Origin: Ohtaekwangia sp036786105 | GTDB lineage: Bacteria > Bacteroidota > Bacteroidia > Cytophagales > Cyclobacteriaceae | Assembly: GCF_036786105.1 (NCBI RefSeq) | Contig: NZ_DAIQRQ010000013.1 | Location: forward strand, 1-64,000 | DNA: 64,000 nt | Reading direction: 5' to 3' | Shown here: positions 45,900 to 54,764 of the stretch, piece by piece | Numbering within the stretch: position 1 is the first letter of the stretch | Layout: each line of letters starts with the position of its first letter | The notes under the pieces: model-generated | Databases searched by the model: none | What the model saw: the letters and a program-made list of their open reading frames with translations, nothing else | What the model was told of the DNA's origin: nothing | Made by a program: the position numbers and the translations under genes

Positions 45900-47255
45900 C
45901 TACTTCCCGATGCAAAACTTCGAGAATATATTATCGAGCAAATCATCGGTAGTGATGGTACCGGTTATTTCGCCAAGGTAGTGGAGGGCCTGACGAATGT
46001 CCATCGCTAAAAAATCGCCAGTCACTCCGTTGTACATACTTTCGAGAACGCGGTCGAGGGCTTCATTGGTTTGCAGCAGATTCTGATAGTGGCGCAGGTT
46101 GGTAACGAGTACATCGCCCGCCTTCACCGTCTTTACCTGGAAGGATGCGAGTATCTTATCTTTAAGAGCTGCTATATTTGTCTGTTGGGATGCGCTGATG
46201 AAAATGAAGTCATGCTTTCTTAATTCTTCCACGAGTATAGGTTCAGCTTTATCTACCTTGTTGCCCACTTTAATATAGGGTATACCTAATGAGGTCAGAT
46301 GCTCTTCTTCACTTGTGATTTCGGATAATGTTGTTTGTGTGAGGTCGAACAGGTATATAATCAGCGATGCTTTCTTCATGCGATCGCGTGTACGCTCCAC
46401 ACCAATTGCTTCGATTACATCCTGCGTTTCGCGTAGCCCTGCTGTGTCAATGAAACGAAAATTTATACCACCTAATACCATTTCATCCTCTATTACATCG
46501 CGGGTAGTTCCGGGTATATCCGATACAATGGCTTTCTCTTCGTTGAGCAATGTATTAAGCAATGTAGATTTACCAGCATTGGGTTTACCGGCTATAACGG
46601 TAGGCACGCCATTTTTAATAACATTACCTTCATCAAAGGACTGTATCAGCGGAAGTAAATAGGCCTGTATACGTCTGATGAGTTTTTGCAGATCATCGCG
46701 CTTTGCGAACTCTACATCTTCTTCTCCAAAGTCAAGCTCCAGTTCGATGAGTGAAGCAAAGTGTATCAGCTCTTCACGCAGGTTGTTGATCTCTTTTGAA
46801 AAGCCACCGCGCATCTGGTTAAGAGCCGCCTGTCGCGCGTTATCTGTTTCTGCATTGATGAGGTCAGCAACAGCTTCTGCTTGCGCAAGGTCAAAGCGCC
46901 CGTGCAGAAATGCACGTTTGGTAAATTCTCCAGGCTCCGCTAACCGTGCTCCATTCTTCAATAATACTTTAATGATCTCTTTTATAATTACAGGTGAACC
47001 ATGACACGATATTTCTACACTGTTCTCTTTTGTAAAGGAGTTAGGTGCTTTGAAGATGGAGACCAGTACTTCATCAATGATTTTAGTACCATCGCGCAAT
47101 GTGCCGAAGTGAATAGTGTGAGAAGGTTGTGTGTCCAGGTTTTTTCCGGAGAAAACTTTTTGTGTGAGGGTTATAGCATCTTCACCGGAAAGGCGAATAA
47201 CTGCAATCGCAGAAAGTCCCTGAGCGGTGGCCAGTGCAACGATGGTATCGGTCAT
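45900..47255 (-). CDS. mnmE: tRNA modification GTPase MnmE
   Basis: This is a 451-residue protein that, with MnmG, introduces the carboxymethylaminomethyl group at the wobble uridine of certain tRNAs. The N-terminal folate-binding domain begins TDTIVALATAQGLSAIAVIRLSG. The inserted G domain has GKPNAGKSTL (G1), DTAGLRE (G3) and GNKVDK (G4). The protein ends with the invariant FCIGK, whose cysteine is part of the catalytic motif. The frame is open to 47324, but the ATG at 47255 matches the normal N-terminus. It stands alone on the minus strand between a terminator-like hairpin at 47297 and the convergent DUF6934 unit. Length and motifs are complete. Confidence 0.97.
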   Translation of the reverse strand: MTDTIVALATAQGLSAIAVIRLSGEDAITLTQKVFSGKNLDTQPSHTIHFGTLRDGTKIIDEVLVSIFKAPNSFTKENSVEISCHGSPVIIKEIIKVLLKNGARLAEPGEFTKRAFLHGRFDLAQAEAVADLINAETDNARQAALNQMRGGFSKEINNLREELIHFASLIELELDFGEEDVEFAKRDDLQKLIRRIQAYLLPLIQSFDEGNVIKNGVPTVIAGKPNAGKSTLLNTLLNEEKAIVSDIPGTTRDVIEDEMVLGGINFRFIDTAGLRETQDVIEAIGVERTRDRMKKASLIIYLFDLTQTTLSEITSEEEHLTSLGIPYIKVGNKVDKAEPILVEELRKHDFIFISASQQTNIAALKDKILASFQVKTVKAGDVLVTNLRHYQNLLQTNEALDRVLESMYNGVTGDFLAMDIRQALHYLGEITGTITTDDLLDNIFSKFCIGK

Positions 47256-47296
47256 TGAATCAAATATTAAAATTGTAAAGATAATGAAAGCAACGC

Positions 47297-47322
47297 GACC
47301 CGTTTCATTGGGGAAACGGGTC
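47297..47322 (-). terminator. Hairpin between the Nramp gene and mnmE
   Basis: GACCCGTTT (47297-47305) pairs perfectly with AAACGGGTC (47314-47322) just after the end of the transporter gene. The T-run is weak, so it is a probable rather than certain terminator. Confidence 0.65.
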
Positions 47323-47349
47323 ACTGTATGCCAAACTCGCTTTTGATTT

Positions 47350-49263
47350 TTATAGTTTCGTCTCCGCTGTCTTCGTTTCTTTTACAATGAGTATCGGAAT
47401 ATTTACGCGGTGCCGTACCGTATCGAGTGTAGTACCCAAGATCAGGTCTTTGAAGAACCGGTGACCGTGCGCACCCATTACCAACAGGTCAGCATTGAAA
47501 TCTTTTACCATCTCGGGTATACATTTACCGGGTTTTCCGAAGCCGATTTTCAACTCAGCAGTATACCCTTTGGCGATAATCTGATTTTTATAGTTGCTTA
47601 AAGCGGCGTGATCTTTGGCAGATTCCAGGTCAGCAATATCGCTGCCATAGACTAACGCTCCAGCGGTTTCCACCACATGGATGAGGAGATACCGTGCACT
47701 CGTTCCACCCTGAGCCAATGCATTGCCGATAGCTTGCGAATCAACGCTGCTGAAATCTACACAGATGGCAATGCGGTTATATTCTGGGCGTGCTATATCA
47801 GCAATGGCCTCGCCTGTGCCATGCGGGATCTTGGCTGCTTTTTCTGCGGATCTCTTTTCGATCAACGGTTTGAAGGTAATATAAAGCAGGAGTATCAATG
47901 CTGCTATACATACCGGCACGGCTGTTATCCATACGATCCAGGCATAATCGCCAGCGGCAATTATCCAACCTGTTATTTCCTGGTATACTAATTTTACGTT
48001 CAGCGATACGATGATGGCTGCAATAATCCAGGCCGCGATCTTTATCCAGGGTTCTATAACAAACGGGCCCATTTTCTCTTTGTCGCTGTTGAAGTGTATG
48101 AGGGGTATAATGGCAAACCCGAGTTGCATGCTTAGCACGACCTGGCTCAATACCAGCAGGGCACCGGTTTCTCCTTCACCATATACCAGGATCACAATAT
48201 AGGCTGGTATAATGGCGATCAGGCGTGTGATGAGTCGTCTTAGCCAGGGAGCAATGCGGAGGTTGAGATAACCTTCCATCACGATCTGTCCTGCCAGTGT
48301 GCCGGTGATCGTGGAGCTTTGGCCCGCTGCAATGAGGGCTACGCCAAACAACATCGATGCCCAATGTGTACCCAGCAGGGGAGTGAGGAATCTATAGGCA
48401 TCCTGTATATCTACGATATCATTCATGCCTGCTTTAAAAAAGGTAGCGGCTGCCAATACTAATATCGCTGCATTAACAAAGAATGCTGCATTGAGTGCAA
48501 TAACGGAGTCGATAAAATTATAGCGGATGGCGGTCCAGATACCTTTTTCTGATAGGTCAATCCTGCGCGTTTGTACAAGCGAAGAATGCAGATATAGATT
48601 ATGCGGCATCACTGTAGCACCAATAATTCCGATGGCTATATATAGCGCTTCATCGTTGGGTATAGCGGGGATAAACCCTTGGGCCAGTTCGCCAATAGCG
48701 GGTCTGGCCAACACCATCTCTATCAGAAAGGCGCCTCCAATGATCGCTACCAGACTAATAATGAAGGCTTCTATTTTGCGCATGCCGTAATTTTGCAGTA
48801 CCAGTAACAAAAGCGTATCCAGTACAGTGAGGCTTACCCCCCAAATCAATGGAAGGCCAAAGAGCAATTGCAAGCCAATGGCCATACCCAATACTTCAGC
48901 GAGGTCGCAGGCTGCTATCGCAATTTCTGCCAGCAGCCACAATACAAAATTTACCGCCGGGTGGTAGGTGCTGCGGGAAGCTTGCGCAAGGTCGAGTTGC
49001 CGTACAATACCAAGTCGCGCACTCAGGCTTTGCAGTAGCAAGGCCATCATGTTCGACATCAGTAATACCCAGATCAATGTATACCCGAACTTACTTCCCC
49101 CAGCTATATCGGTTGCCCAGTTGCCGGGATCCATATAGCCTACGCTTACCAGGTAGGCGGGACCGAGAAAAGCAAACAATTTACTCCAGCCTTTGCGATC
49201 GGTGAGCACAGACGAATGTACTTCACTAAGCGATTTTCGTTGTAAGGCACTATCGTTATTCAT
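47350..49263 (-). CDS. Nramp divalent-metal transporter fused to a UspA domain
   Basis: This 637-residue protein joins two modules. Residues about 30-470 form an Nramp (MntH-type) proton-coupled Mn2+/Fe2+ importer with 11-12 membrane segments. The metal-site motifs DPGNWATD in the first helix and MPHNLYLHSS in the sixth are both intact. After a linker, residues about 490-637 form a universal stress protein domain. It carries the nucleotide-binding signature G-2x-G-9x-G-T (GAHGH...LGTT), so it should bind ATP. The gene follows the MntR-type repressor by 15 bp and is presumably repressed by it through the palindrome at 49976. The C-terminal domain would lie in the cytosol and may couple transport to energy or stress status, which is an inference. 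Confidence 0.95.
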   Translation of the reverse strand: MNNDSALQRKSLSEVHSSVLTDRKGWSKLFAFLGPAYLVSVGYMDPGNWATDIAGGSKFGYTLIWVLLMSNMMALLLQSLSARLGIVRQLDLAQASRSTYHPAVNFVLWLLAEIAIAACDLAEVLGMAIGLQLLFGLPLIWGVSLTVLDTLLLLVLQNYGMRKIEAFIISLVAIIGGAFLIEMVLARPAIGELAQGFIPAIPNDEALYIAIGIIGATVMPHNLYLHSSLVQTRRIDLSEKGIWTAIRYNFIDSVIALNAAFFVNAAILVLAAATFFKAGMNDIVDIQDAYRFLTPLLGTHWASMLFGVALIAAGQSSTITGTLAGQIVMEGYLNLRIAPWLRRLITRLIAIIPAYIVILVYGEGETGALLVLSQVVLSMQLGFAIIPLIHFNSDKEKMGPFVIEPWIKIAAWIIAAIIVSLNVKLVYQEITGWIIAAGDYAWIVWITAVPVCIAALILLLYITFKPLIEKRSAEKAAKIPHGTGEAIADIARPEYNRIAICVDFSSVDSQAIGNALAQGGTSARYLLIHVVETAGALVYGSDIADLESAKDHAALSNYKNQIIAKGYTAELKIGFGKPGKCIPEMVKDFNADLLVMGAHGHRFFKDLILGTTLDTVRHRVNIPILIVKETKTAETKL

Positions 49264-49278
49264 AAATCTTTTTTGTTA

Positions 49279-49941
49279 TTAATGGGGTGTTGTCACGAGG
49301 AGGTTCTGCGCGGCTTCATTGGAGATGAAAGCTTTTTTCTTGCCGTCAATGAGAACCTCCAGCGAACCATCGAAATCAACGCGGTCGAGTATGGCTATAC
49401 CGGCCCCTATATATATACCAATTTTGCTCAGGTATTGTAGAAAGGAGGGACTGCCATGTTTTACTGAATTTACTACAATTTTCTTCCTGCCGTAACATTC
49501 TGACAGCGGCACTTGCCGTATCTCCTGTATCTTGCCGGCCCTGTCGGGTATAGGATGCCCGTGCGGATCTACGGTAGGATACTCAAGGAACTCATCAAGC
49601 TTTTCAATGAGCAATGGTGATTGTATATGTTCGAGCTGTTCGGCTACATCGTGTACTTCATCCCACGAGAACTTTAGTTTATTTACCAGGAATGTTTCCC
49701 ATAGTCGATGTTTACGTACTACAGTAAGTGCTTCGGTTCGGCCCTGTTTTGTAATCTTTACACCGTAATATTTCTCATAGGCGATAAGATTTTTACCGGA
49801 GAGCTTCTTAATCATGTCGGTAACCGAGGCTGCCTTGGTATTCATCGATTCAGCGATCTCGCTGGTAGAAACAGCCTTCGTGCCACTATCGGATAAGTGG
49901 TAAATGGTTTTCAGATAATTTTCTTCCGTATAGCTTAACAT
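49279..49941 (-). CDS. mntR: DtxR/MntR-family metal-dependent repressor
   Basis: This is a 220-residue regulator of the DtxR/MntR family. The N-terminal winged helix (LSYTEENYLKTIYHL, then VSTSEIAESMNTKAASVTDMIKKLSG) is followed by the dimerisation and metal-binding region (WETFLVNKLKFSWDEVHDVAEQLEHI, with Glu and His ligands). A C-terminal FeoA/SH3-like domain follows (about 150-217). It would sense Mn2+ or Fe2+ and repress the Nramp gene 15 bp downstream. A perfect inverted repeat of the DtxR-box type lies 35 bp upstream of its start, so the operon is probably autoregulated. Mn versus Fe specificity is not certain from sequence; the association with an Nramp importer favours Mn. Confidence 0.93.
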   Translation of the reverse strand: MLSYTEENYLKTIYHLSDSGTKAVSTSEIAESMNTKAASVTDMIKKLSGKNLIAYEKYYGVKITKQGRTEALTVVRKHRLWETFLVNKLKFSWDEVHDVAEQLEHIQSPLLIEKLDEFLEYPTVDPHGHPIPDRAGKIQEIRQVPLSECYGRKKIVVNSVKHGSPSFLQYLSKIGIYIGAGIAILDRVDFDGSLEVLIDGKKKAFISNEAAQNLLVTTPH

Positions 49942-49975
49942 ACCGATTGATTTAACGGCTATACAAAAATAAAAG

Positions 49976-49991
49976 TTTAGACGAGTCTAAA
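49976..49991. promoter_or_regulatory. MntR/DtxR-type operator
   Basis: TTTAGAC-GA-GTCTAAA is a perfect inverted repeat (7+2+7) 35 bp upstream of the repressor start. Its form and position are those of a DtxR/MntR box, so metal-loaded repressor probably binds here and shuts off the repressor-transporter operon. Confidence 0.85.
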
Positions 49992-50129
49992 AAATTATTT
50001 AGGATCTTTAATCGTGAACTGTGGTTTGGGGCTCTAACCGCAGAAAAAATAAATTCTAAATTCCTGTGACGTTTCATAACCATCCGGATTTAAAGGGTAA
50101 ATAATTACTTAAACTAAACCACCTGGAGT

Positions 50130-50936
50130 ATGAAAACAGAAACAGCAGCTGCCAAAAACTGGGATGACCTGGTATTTGAAAATCGTAACAAGTTGTACGG
50201 TGCCTATGAGATGCGAAAATCCTACTCAGGAAATCTCGCCACAGGTTTTTCATTTAGTATAGGGCTCGCAGTAGTAGCGATTGCTATACCTATACTATCA
50301 GCATTAATGAAGGATGATGTGGCCATCATTCCATCGATCTTGCCTACAGGTAAGAGTACTATATTTGAGCAACCTCCTGTGATTGAGCCTATCTATGTAG
50401 CGCCACCACCAGCGGCGCCTGTTCAAACGGCAAGTAACAACACGCAGATTCGTGTAACCACAGAAGATGTCGACACTATCATTCCTGATAATAACGATTT
50501 GCAATTGACAAATTCGGATGGAGTGGATGGTAATGCCGGCACAGATGCTTCTATTACCGGTGATGGCCCGGTGGTGACAGATATTCCGATGGTTGATCCT
50601 TCTCCTGTTGTAAATACTGATCCCGTAAATTTTGCGGAAGTAATGCCAGCCTACGATGGTGGAATGGAAGAAATGTATCGCTTTATAAAAAGTAAAGTAA
50701 GATATCCTGCCAGTGCCAGACGAATTGGTATACAGGGAACTGTGTTCGTAACCTTTGTAGTGAACAGTGAAGGTAAAGTAGTGAATGTACACACAGTGAA
50801 GGGTATTAGTGCAGATTGTGACAAGGAGGCAGAACGTGTTATTGCCCTGTTGTCTAAGTGGAAACCTGGCATGCAGAATCATAACGCTGTTTCTGTGCGC
50901 ATGACACTGCCTATAAAATTCCAAATGCAAGAATAA
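50130..50936 (+). CDS. TonB-family energy transducer
   Basis: This is a 268-residue protein with the layout of Bacteroidota TonB proteins. The N-terminus starts WDDLVFENRNKLYGAYEMRKSY, a conserved pre-membrane segment, followed by one membrane helix (about 33-53). A Pro/Ala-rich periplasmic linker (IYVAPPPAAPVQ) comes next. The C-terminal TonB domain (about 175-268) contains FIKSKVRYPASARRIGIQGTVFVTFVVNSEGKV, seen as YPASARRIGIQGTVFV, and GKVVNVHTVKGISADCDKEA. It links the proton-driven ExbBD complex to outer-membrane receptors. No exbB/exbD or receptor gene is adjacent, so it is a stand-alone copy. The start follows CCTGGAGT, an unusually good ribosome-binding site here. Confidence 0.92.
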   Translation: MKTETAAAKNWDDLVFENRNKLYGAYEMRKSYSGNLATGFSFSIGLAVVAIAIPILSALMKDDVAIIPSILPTGKSTIFEQPPVIEPIYVAPPPAAPVQTASNNTQIRVTTEDVDTIIPDNNDLQLTNSDGVDGNAGTDASITGDGPVVTDIPMVDPSPVVNTDPVNFAEVMPAYDGGMEEMYRFIKSKVRYPASARRIGIQGTVFVTFVVNSEGKVVNVHTVKGISADCDKEAERVIALLSKWKPGMQNHNAVSVRMTLPIKFQMQE

Positions 50937-51026
50937 ATGTTAGCAAGTAGTTTTGGTGTTTAGATGTATCTCGGTGACTTCTGCCGCTCTGTAGTTGTAT
51001 ACGATAAATATACGGAGGGCAGAAGC

Positions 51027-52136
51027 TCACGGGATAAGTTTGTGTACTACATCCAGTAACTTCACTTCTTCACTTTCCCAGTAAACATTGTGTGGTATAG
51101 CGGTGTAAAATTCTATCGTACGAATTTCAGTCAGTATATTTCTTATGTCTGGCGAATGTGCATTGAATACTACCGCTGCATGATAAGGTTCGCATATAGC
51201 TTTCCAGGAAATATGGTCAATCAACAATATAGGAAGCTGATACCCGAGGTATTCATATAGCTTGGTAGGAACAGAATGTGTAGTAGATGGATTGAATGGA
51301 TACGCAACGATGCCGATGGAAGCCGATTCTATTTCTTTCAATATCTCAGCATGAGGCACCAGTATGTCGCCACCTTTTAGCAATATATAGGGCTTATTCG
51401 CGATTTGTGAACGAAGCTTTTCCAGCGTTGCCAGCTGTGCGCAATAACCGATAATCGTCAGGCGAACGGACGGATCTTCGCAGTATAATTTTTCAATCAG
51501 ATCAATTGCTATAAAAATACCTGTTGTCTCTGCCAGTGTTCCGGTAAAGAGGAAGTGAAGATCGTTTACCCGTTTACGCCGGTGCTGTTGTAAAAAAGGT
51601 CGCTTCAGTTTGTTTTCGAGTATGGTAAAACGCTTGCGCGGAAATTGTAGCTCCTGTGTATATCCTTTTTCGGCCAGAAAAAAATGGTCGATAAAGGGAG
51701 CTGCCAGGTATTCTTTACAGCGTACATATAGCGCCAGCAAAGGCCTGACTATTTTTGGGAAGGCAGCGGTGTAGCGAATGTTCCGATAGTAATTTTCCTG
51801 CACGTCGTAGATAATCCGGCAGCCCGTCAGTTTGCAAAGCAGTGCTGTCAGCAGCAGTTCATGCGTGGTGATGATCAACAGATCCGGTTTCAGCTTCGCT
51901 ATAGCTTTTAACATTTGCCAGCGAACGAGCCATCGTTTTATACTCAACCTTTTGAACAAAGGAGAGGGATGGAAATGTATAGGCACGTCAACCGGTTGAC
52001 AAATGCTGGCATGGCCGATAATATGAACTTCGTAAAATGTAGCCAGGCTTTTTCCCATTTTTTCATACATGCGTGTATCGTCAATGGGTTTCAGTACGGA
52101 AGCAATGACTATTCTCCTTTTTTTTCTTTCTTGCAT
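51027..52136 (-). CDS. Glycosyltransferase (GT4-like, two-domain GT-B)
   Basis: This is a 369-residue probable cytosolic glycosyltransferase. It begins VIASVLKPIDDTRMYEKMGKSLA, a start typical of a GT4-like group in Bacteroidota, and continues with HIIGHAS, LIITTHELLLTALL and IIYDVQENYYRN in the acceptor domain. The C-terminal donor domain has FLFTGTLAETTGIF, RLTIIGYC and SASIGIVAYPFNPSTTHSVPTKLYEYLGYQLP, where the S-x-P-x-K-L-Y-E-Y motif is the usual donor-site loop. The donor and acceptor are unknown. Its start codon is only 20 bp from that of dapD on the other strand, so its promoter must overlap dapD or the spacer. No other polysaccharide biosynthesis gene is adjacent. Confidence 0.85.
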   Translation of the reverse strand: MQERKKRRIVIASVLKPIDDTRMYEKMGKSLATFYEVHIIGHASICQPVDVPIHFHPSPLFKRLSIKRWLVRWQMLKAIAKLKPDLLIITTHELLLTALLCKLTGCRIIYDVQENYYRNIRYTAAFPKIVRPLLALYVRCKEYLAAPFIDHFFLAEKGYTQELQFPRKRFTILENKLKRPFLQQHRRKRVNDLHFLFTGTLAETTGIFIAIDLIEKLYCEDPSVRLTIIGYCAQLATLEKLRSQIANKPYILLKGGDILVPHAEILKEIESASIGIVAYPFNPSTTHSVPTKLYEYLGYQLPILLIDHISWKAICEPYHAAVVFNAHSPDIRNILTEIRTIEFYTAIPHNVYWESEEVKLLDVVHKLIP

Positions 52137-52156
52137 GTCGATTTAAAACTAAGATA

Positions 52157-52969
52157 ATGGAATTGAAACAACTCATTGAAAAAACGTGGGAAGACCGTTC
52201 CCTTCTCCAATCACCTGAAGTACAGGATGCTATTCGTTCAGTCGTAGAGAAATTAGACAAAGGTGAGCTCCGCGTAGCAGAGCCCGTGGCGAATGGATGG
52301 CAGGTAAATGAGTGGGTTAAGAAAGCGGTGATCCTGTATTTCCCGATCCAGCAAATGGAGACGATCGAAGTGGGGCCGTTTGAATTTCATGACAAGATTA
52401 AATTGAAACGCAACTATAAAGAGCTTGGTGTGCGCGTGGTGCCCCACGCTATTGCACGCCACGGTTCATTTGTAAGCAGAGGTGTTATCATGATGCCATC
52501 GTATGTAAACATCGGTGCCTATGTAGATGAAGGCACCATGGTAGATACATGGGCTACGGTGGGAAGTTGTGCACAGATCGGCAAGAATGTTCACCTGAGT
52601 GGTGGTGTTGGTATAGGAGGGGTGCTGGAGCCTGTACAGGCTGCACCAGTTATTGTGGAAGACAATGCCTTTGTCGGCTCGCGTTGCATTATTGTAGAAG
52701 GCGTGCGGGTAGGGAAGGAAGCTGTGCTTGGCGCCAACGTGGTGCTCACTGCGAGCTCGAAGATCATCGATGTAACAGGACCGGAACCTGTAGAATACAA
52801 AAACTATGTGCCTGAACGTTCGGTTGTTATTCCCGGATCGTATACCAAGAAATTTCCGGCAGGCGATTTTCAGGTGCCTTGTGCGCTGATTATCGGCAAG
52901 CGTAAAGAAAGTACAGACAAGAAGACATCGTTGAACGATGCGTTGCGGGAAAACAATGTATCGGTTTAA
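52157..52969 (+). CDS. dapD: 2,3,4,5-tetrahydropyridine-2,6-dicarboxylate N-succinyltransferase
   Basis: This is a 270-residue trimeric left-handed beta-helix acyltransferase. DapD succinylates tetrahydrodipicolinate in lysine and diaminopimelate synthesis. The N-terminal helical part (ELKQLIEKTWEDRSLLQSPEV) precedes the hexapeptide-repeat region with VMMPSYVNIGAYVDEGTMVDTWATVGSCAQIG, here partly quoted as YVNIGAYVDEGTMVDTWATV. That block, with the GGVGIGGVLEPVQAAP segment, is diagnostic. Length equals that of the family (about 270-275). The start at 52157 is the only sensible ATG. It is divergent from a glycosyltransferase gene with a 20-bp gap. No other dap gene is in the window. Confidence 0.97.
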   Translation: MELKQLIEKTWEDRSLLQSPEVQDAIRSVVEKLDKGELRVAEPVANGWQVNEWVKKAVILYFPIQQMETIEVGPFEFHDKIKLKRNYKELGVRVVPHAIARHGSFVSRGVIMMPSYVNIGAYVDEGTMVDTWATVGSCAQIGKNVHLSGGVGIGGVLEPVQAAPVIVEDNAFVGSRCIIVEGVRVGKEAVLGANVVLTASSKIIDVTGPEPVEYKNYVPERSVVIPGSYTKKFPAGDFQVPCALIIGKRKESTDKKTSLNDALRENNVSV

Positions 52970-53056
52970 ATGTATAGGAAGAGATGTGCCAGCGGTTACG
53001 GTTGGCACATGCTTTGAAATTAACATACTGTTTACTGTACAATAAATTGCTTTGTG

Positions 53057-53064
53057 TAAATTTG
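53057..53064 (+). promoter_or_regulatory. Candidate -7 element before the DUF3108 gene
   Basis: TAAATTTG matches TAnnTTTG; a TTTA at 53031-53034 may be a poor -33 element. It lies 10 bp before the ATG, which would give a nearly leaderless transcript, so this is tentative. Confidence 0.25.
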
Positions 53065-53074
53065 GAAACGCAGT

Positions 53075-53890
53075 ATGAAGAAGTTGGCCTTCGGATTTTT
53101 TTTGATATCCTTGCTCTCTGGCTTTGTCAGTGACAAGAACGATATCTTTCCGCTTATCCGGAATGAGAGTTTTACCCGCGGAGAAGTCATTAAATTTAAG
53201 ATGACCTACGGAATCTTTACCGTGGGCAAAGGCAGTGCAACCATTGCACCTACCTATTACAAGGTAAATGACCGCCATTGCTTTAAAGTGGATGTGATGG
53301 GTAAAACGGTAGGGATGGTAAGTTGGGTATCTGATGTGGATGATCAATGGGGGGCTTATATCGATACAGCAGCTCTGGTGCCACATCAGTTCTATCGCAA
53401 AATACGGGAAGGCCGCTACAAGAAAGATGAGTGGACTAACTTCGATCATTCCAACCGGAAGATTGAAGTAAAAACGATCGATAACAAAACCGGCAAATTC
53501 AAAGAGCCTCAGTTTTATGAAGCACCTGCCCATGTACGCGATATGATCGGAGGATTTCTATACCTGCGCGTTATGGATTTCTCCAAACTGAAGATTAAAG
53601 ATACCGTAACCATCAGCGGATTTTTTGAAGACGAATTTTATAAACTTAAGATAATCTATCAAGGCAAGGAAACCATCAAGATCAAAGCCGGCAAAGTACG
53701 GGCATTGGTATTCAAACCTGTGATGCCCAAGAACGATCTCTTCGATGGCGAAAACTCCATTACCGCCTGGTTCTCAGACGACAAGAATCGCATTCCCTTA
53801 AAGATCGATGCCAAAATGTTCATTGGCAGCGCCGGTGTAGAACTGATCGAGTACTCGGGGCTGAAGAGTCCGCTCAATATCGTTAAATGA
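53075..53890 (+). CDS. Exported DUF3108-family protein
   Basis: This is a 271-residue protein with an N-terminal signal peptide (about 1-20, ending LLSGFVS). The rest matches the DUF3108 family, an uncharacterised beta-rich envelope protein. It has FTRGEVIKFKMTYGIFTVGKGSATI near the start, seen as GEVIKFKMTYGIFTVGKG, then DVDDQWGAYIDTAALVPHQFYRKIREG, quoted as DDQWGAYIDT and PHQFYRKIREGRYKK. The closing region has ITAWFSDDKNRIPLKI. The family is periplasmic and thought to resemble lipoprotein- or LPS-binding beta-barrels, but no function is established. It lies 105 bp after dapD on the same strand and could be co-transcribed, although a promoter-like word precedes it. Confidence 0.85.
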   Translation: MKKLAFGFFLISLLSGFVSDKNDIFPLIRNESFTRGEVIKFKMTYGIFTVGKGSATIAPTYYKVNDRHCFKVDVMGKTVGMVSWVSDVDDQWGAYIDTAALVPHQFYRKIREGRYKKDEWTNFDHSNRKIEVKTIDNKTGKFKEPQFYEAPAHVRDMIGGFLYLRVMDFSKLKIKDTVTISGFFEDEFYKLKIIYQGKETIKIKAGKVRALVFKPVMPKNDLFDGENSITAWFSDDKNRIPLKIDAKMFIGSAGVELIEYSGLKSPLNIVK

Positions 53891-54136
53891 AGGCTGCGAG
53901 CCTCTAGCTACAAGCTGCTAGACGGTAATACTAAAATCCATACTTTCCATTACTAATGTCGCTGCTTTATCGCAATCTGCCAGCAACTTGAAGCCAGCGG
54001 CCAGCACCCCTTTTAAAATCTCGCAGCTCAAAGCTTGCAACCCGCAGCTAACTCCAACTCCATGCAACCCTTTTATTCCTATCTTGTCTTTACACAAGGA
54101 ATTGGAATTTGTCGCTTGGAGTCATCGGTATTAAAC

Positions 54137-54664
54137 ATGCATGAAGAACTCATCGCCCGTTGTAAAGCTGGCGACCGTGGAGCACATTATACGCTTTACA
54201 GGCAGTATTCGCGGGCTATGTATAACGTTGGCTATCGCATTGTAGGCGATGAAGATGATGCCGAAGATGTGCTGCAGGAAGCCTTTATAAGCGCCTTCCG
54301 AAACATCGACAGCTACCGTGGTGATTCTACCTTCGGGGCATGGCTCAAACGCATTGTAGTGAACAAGGCGATTAACATTCTGAACAAACGGAAATTTGAA
54401 TCTATACCCGAAGACGATCGTTGGGATGTTGCCGAGGAGGAGGCTTCGGTTGAATATGGTGATGAACTTACGGTTGAGCGTGTAAAGCGGGCGATCGCTG
54501 CCTTGCCTGATGGCTACAGAACGGTGCTCTCGCTATATTTGCTGGAAGGCTACGACCACCAGGAGATAGCCGAGATTATGAACATCTCCGAATCAACCTC
54601 CAAGTCGCAACTTAACCGGGCCAAAGCCAAACTCCGTGAAGCTCTTGGGAAGTTAAAGGTTTAA
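54137..54664 (+). CDS. ECF-type RNA polymerase sigma factor
   Basis: This is a 175-residue sigma-70 family factor of the extracytoplasmic-function group. Region 2 (about 20-85) contains YNVGYRIVGDEDDAEDVLQEAF, shown here in part (VGDEDDAEDVLQEAF). Region 4 (about 120-170) contains YRTVLSLYLLEGYDHQEIAEIM and SKSQLNRAKAKLRE. There is no region 1 or 3. The frame is open from a TTG at 54035, but the ATG at 54137 begins exactly at the family's usual N-terminus (MHEELIARCKAGDRGA). A putative membrane-anchored anti-sigma factor follows after 100 bp. Its regulon is unknown. Confidence 0.95.
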   Translation: MHEELIARCKAGDRGAHYTLYRQYSRAMYNVGYRIVGDEDDAEDVLQEAFISAFRNIDSYRGDSTFGAWLKRIVVNKAINILNKRKFESIPEDDRWDVAEEEASVEYGDELTVERVKRAIAALPDGYRTVLSLYLLEGYDHQEIAEIMNISESTSKSQLNRAKAKLREALGKLKV

Positions 54665-54764
54665 AGTTTAAGGTTCCGGATATCGTACACACATACACAC
54701 CTAAACACATACACTAAAAAACTCCAACACTTCAATACGGCAACACTTCAACACTTAAAGAAAC

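Noticed and set aside
50304..50930. Minus-strand open frame of 208 codons
   Set aside because: Antisense shadow of the TonB-family gene; low-complexity His/Arg-rich translation.
52466..53533. Minus-strand open frame of 355 codons
   Set aside because: It spans dapD and DUF3108 in antisense; both plus-strand genes are unmistakable.
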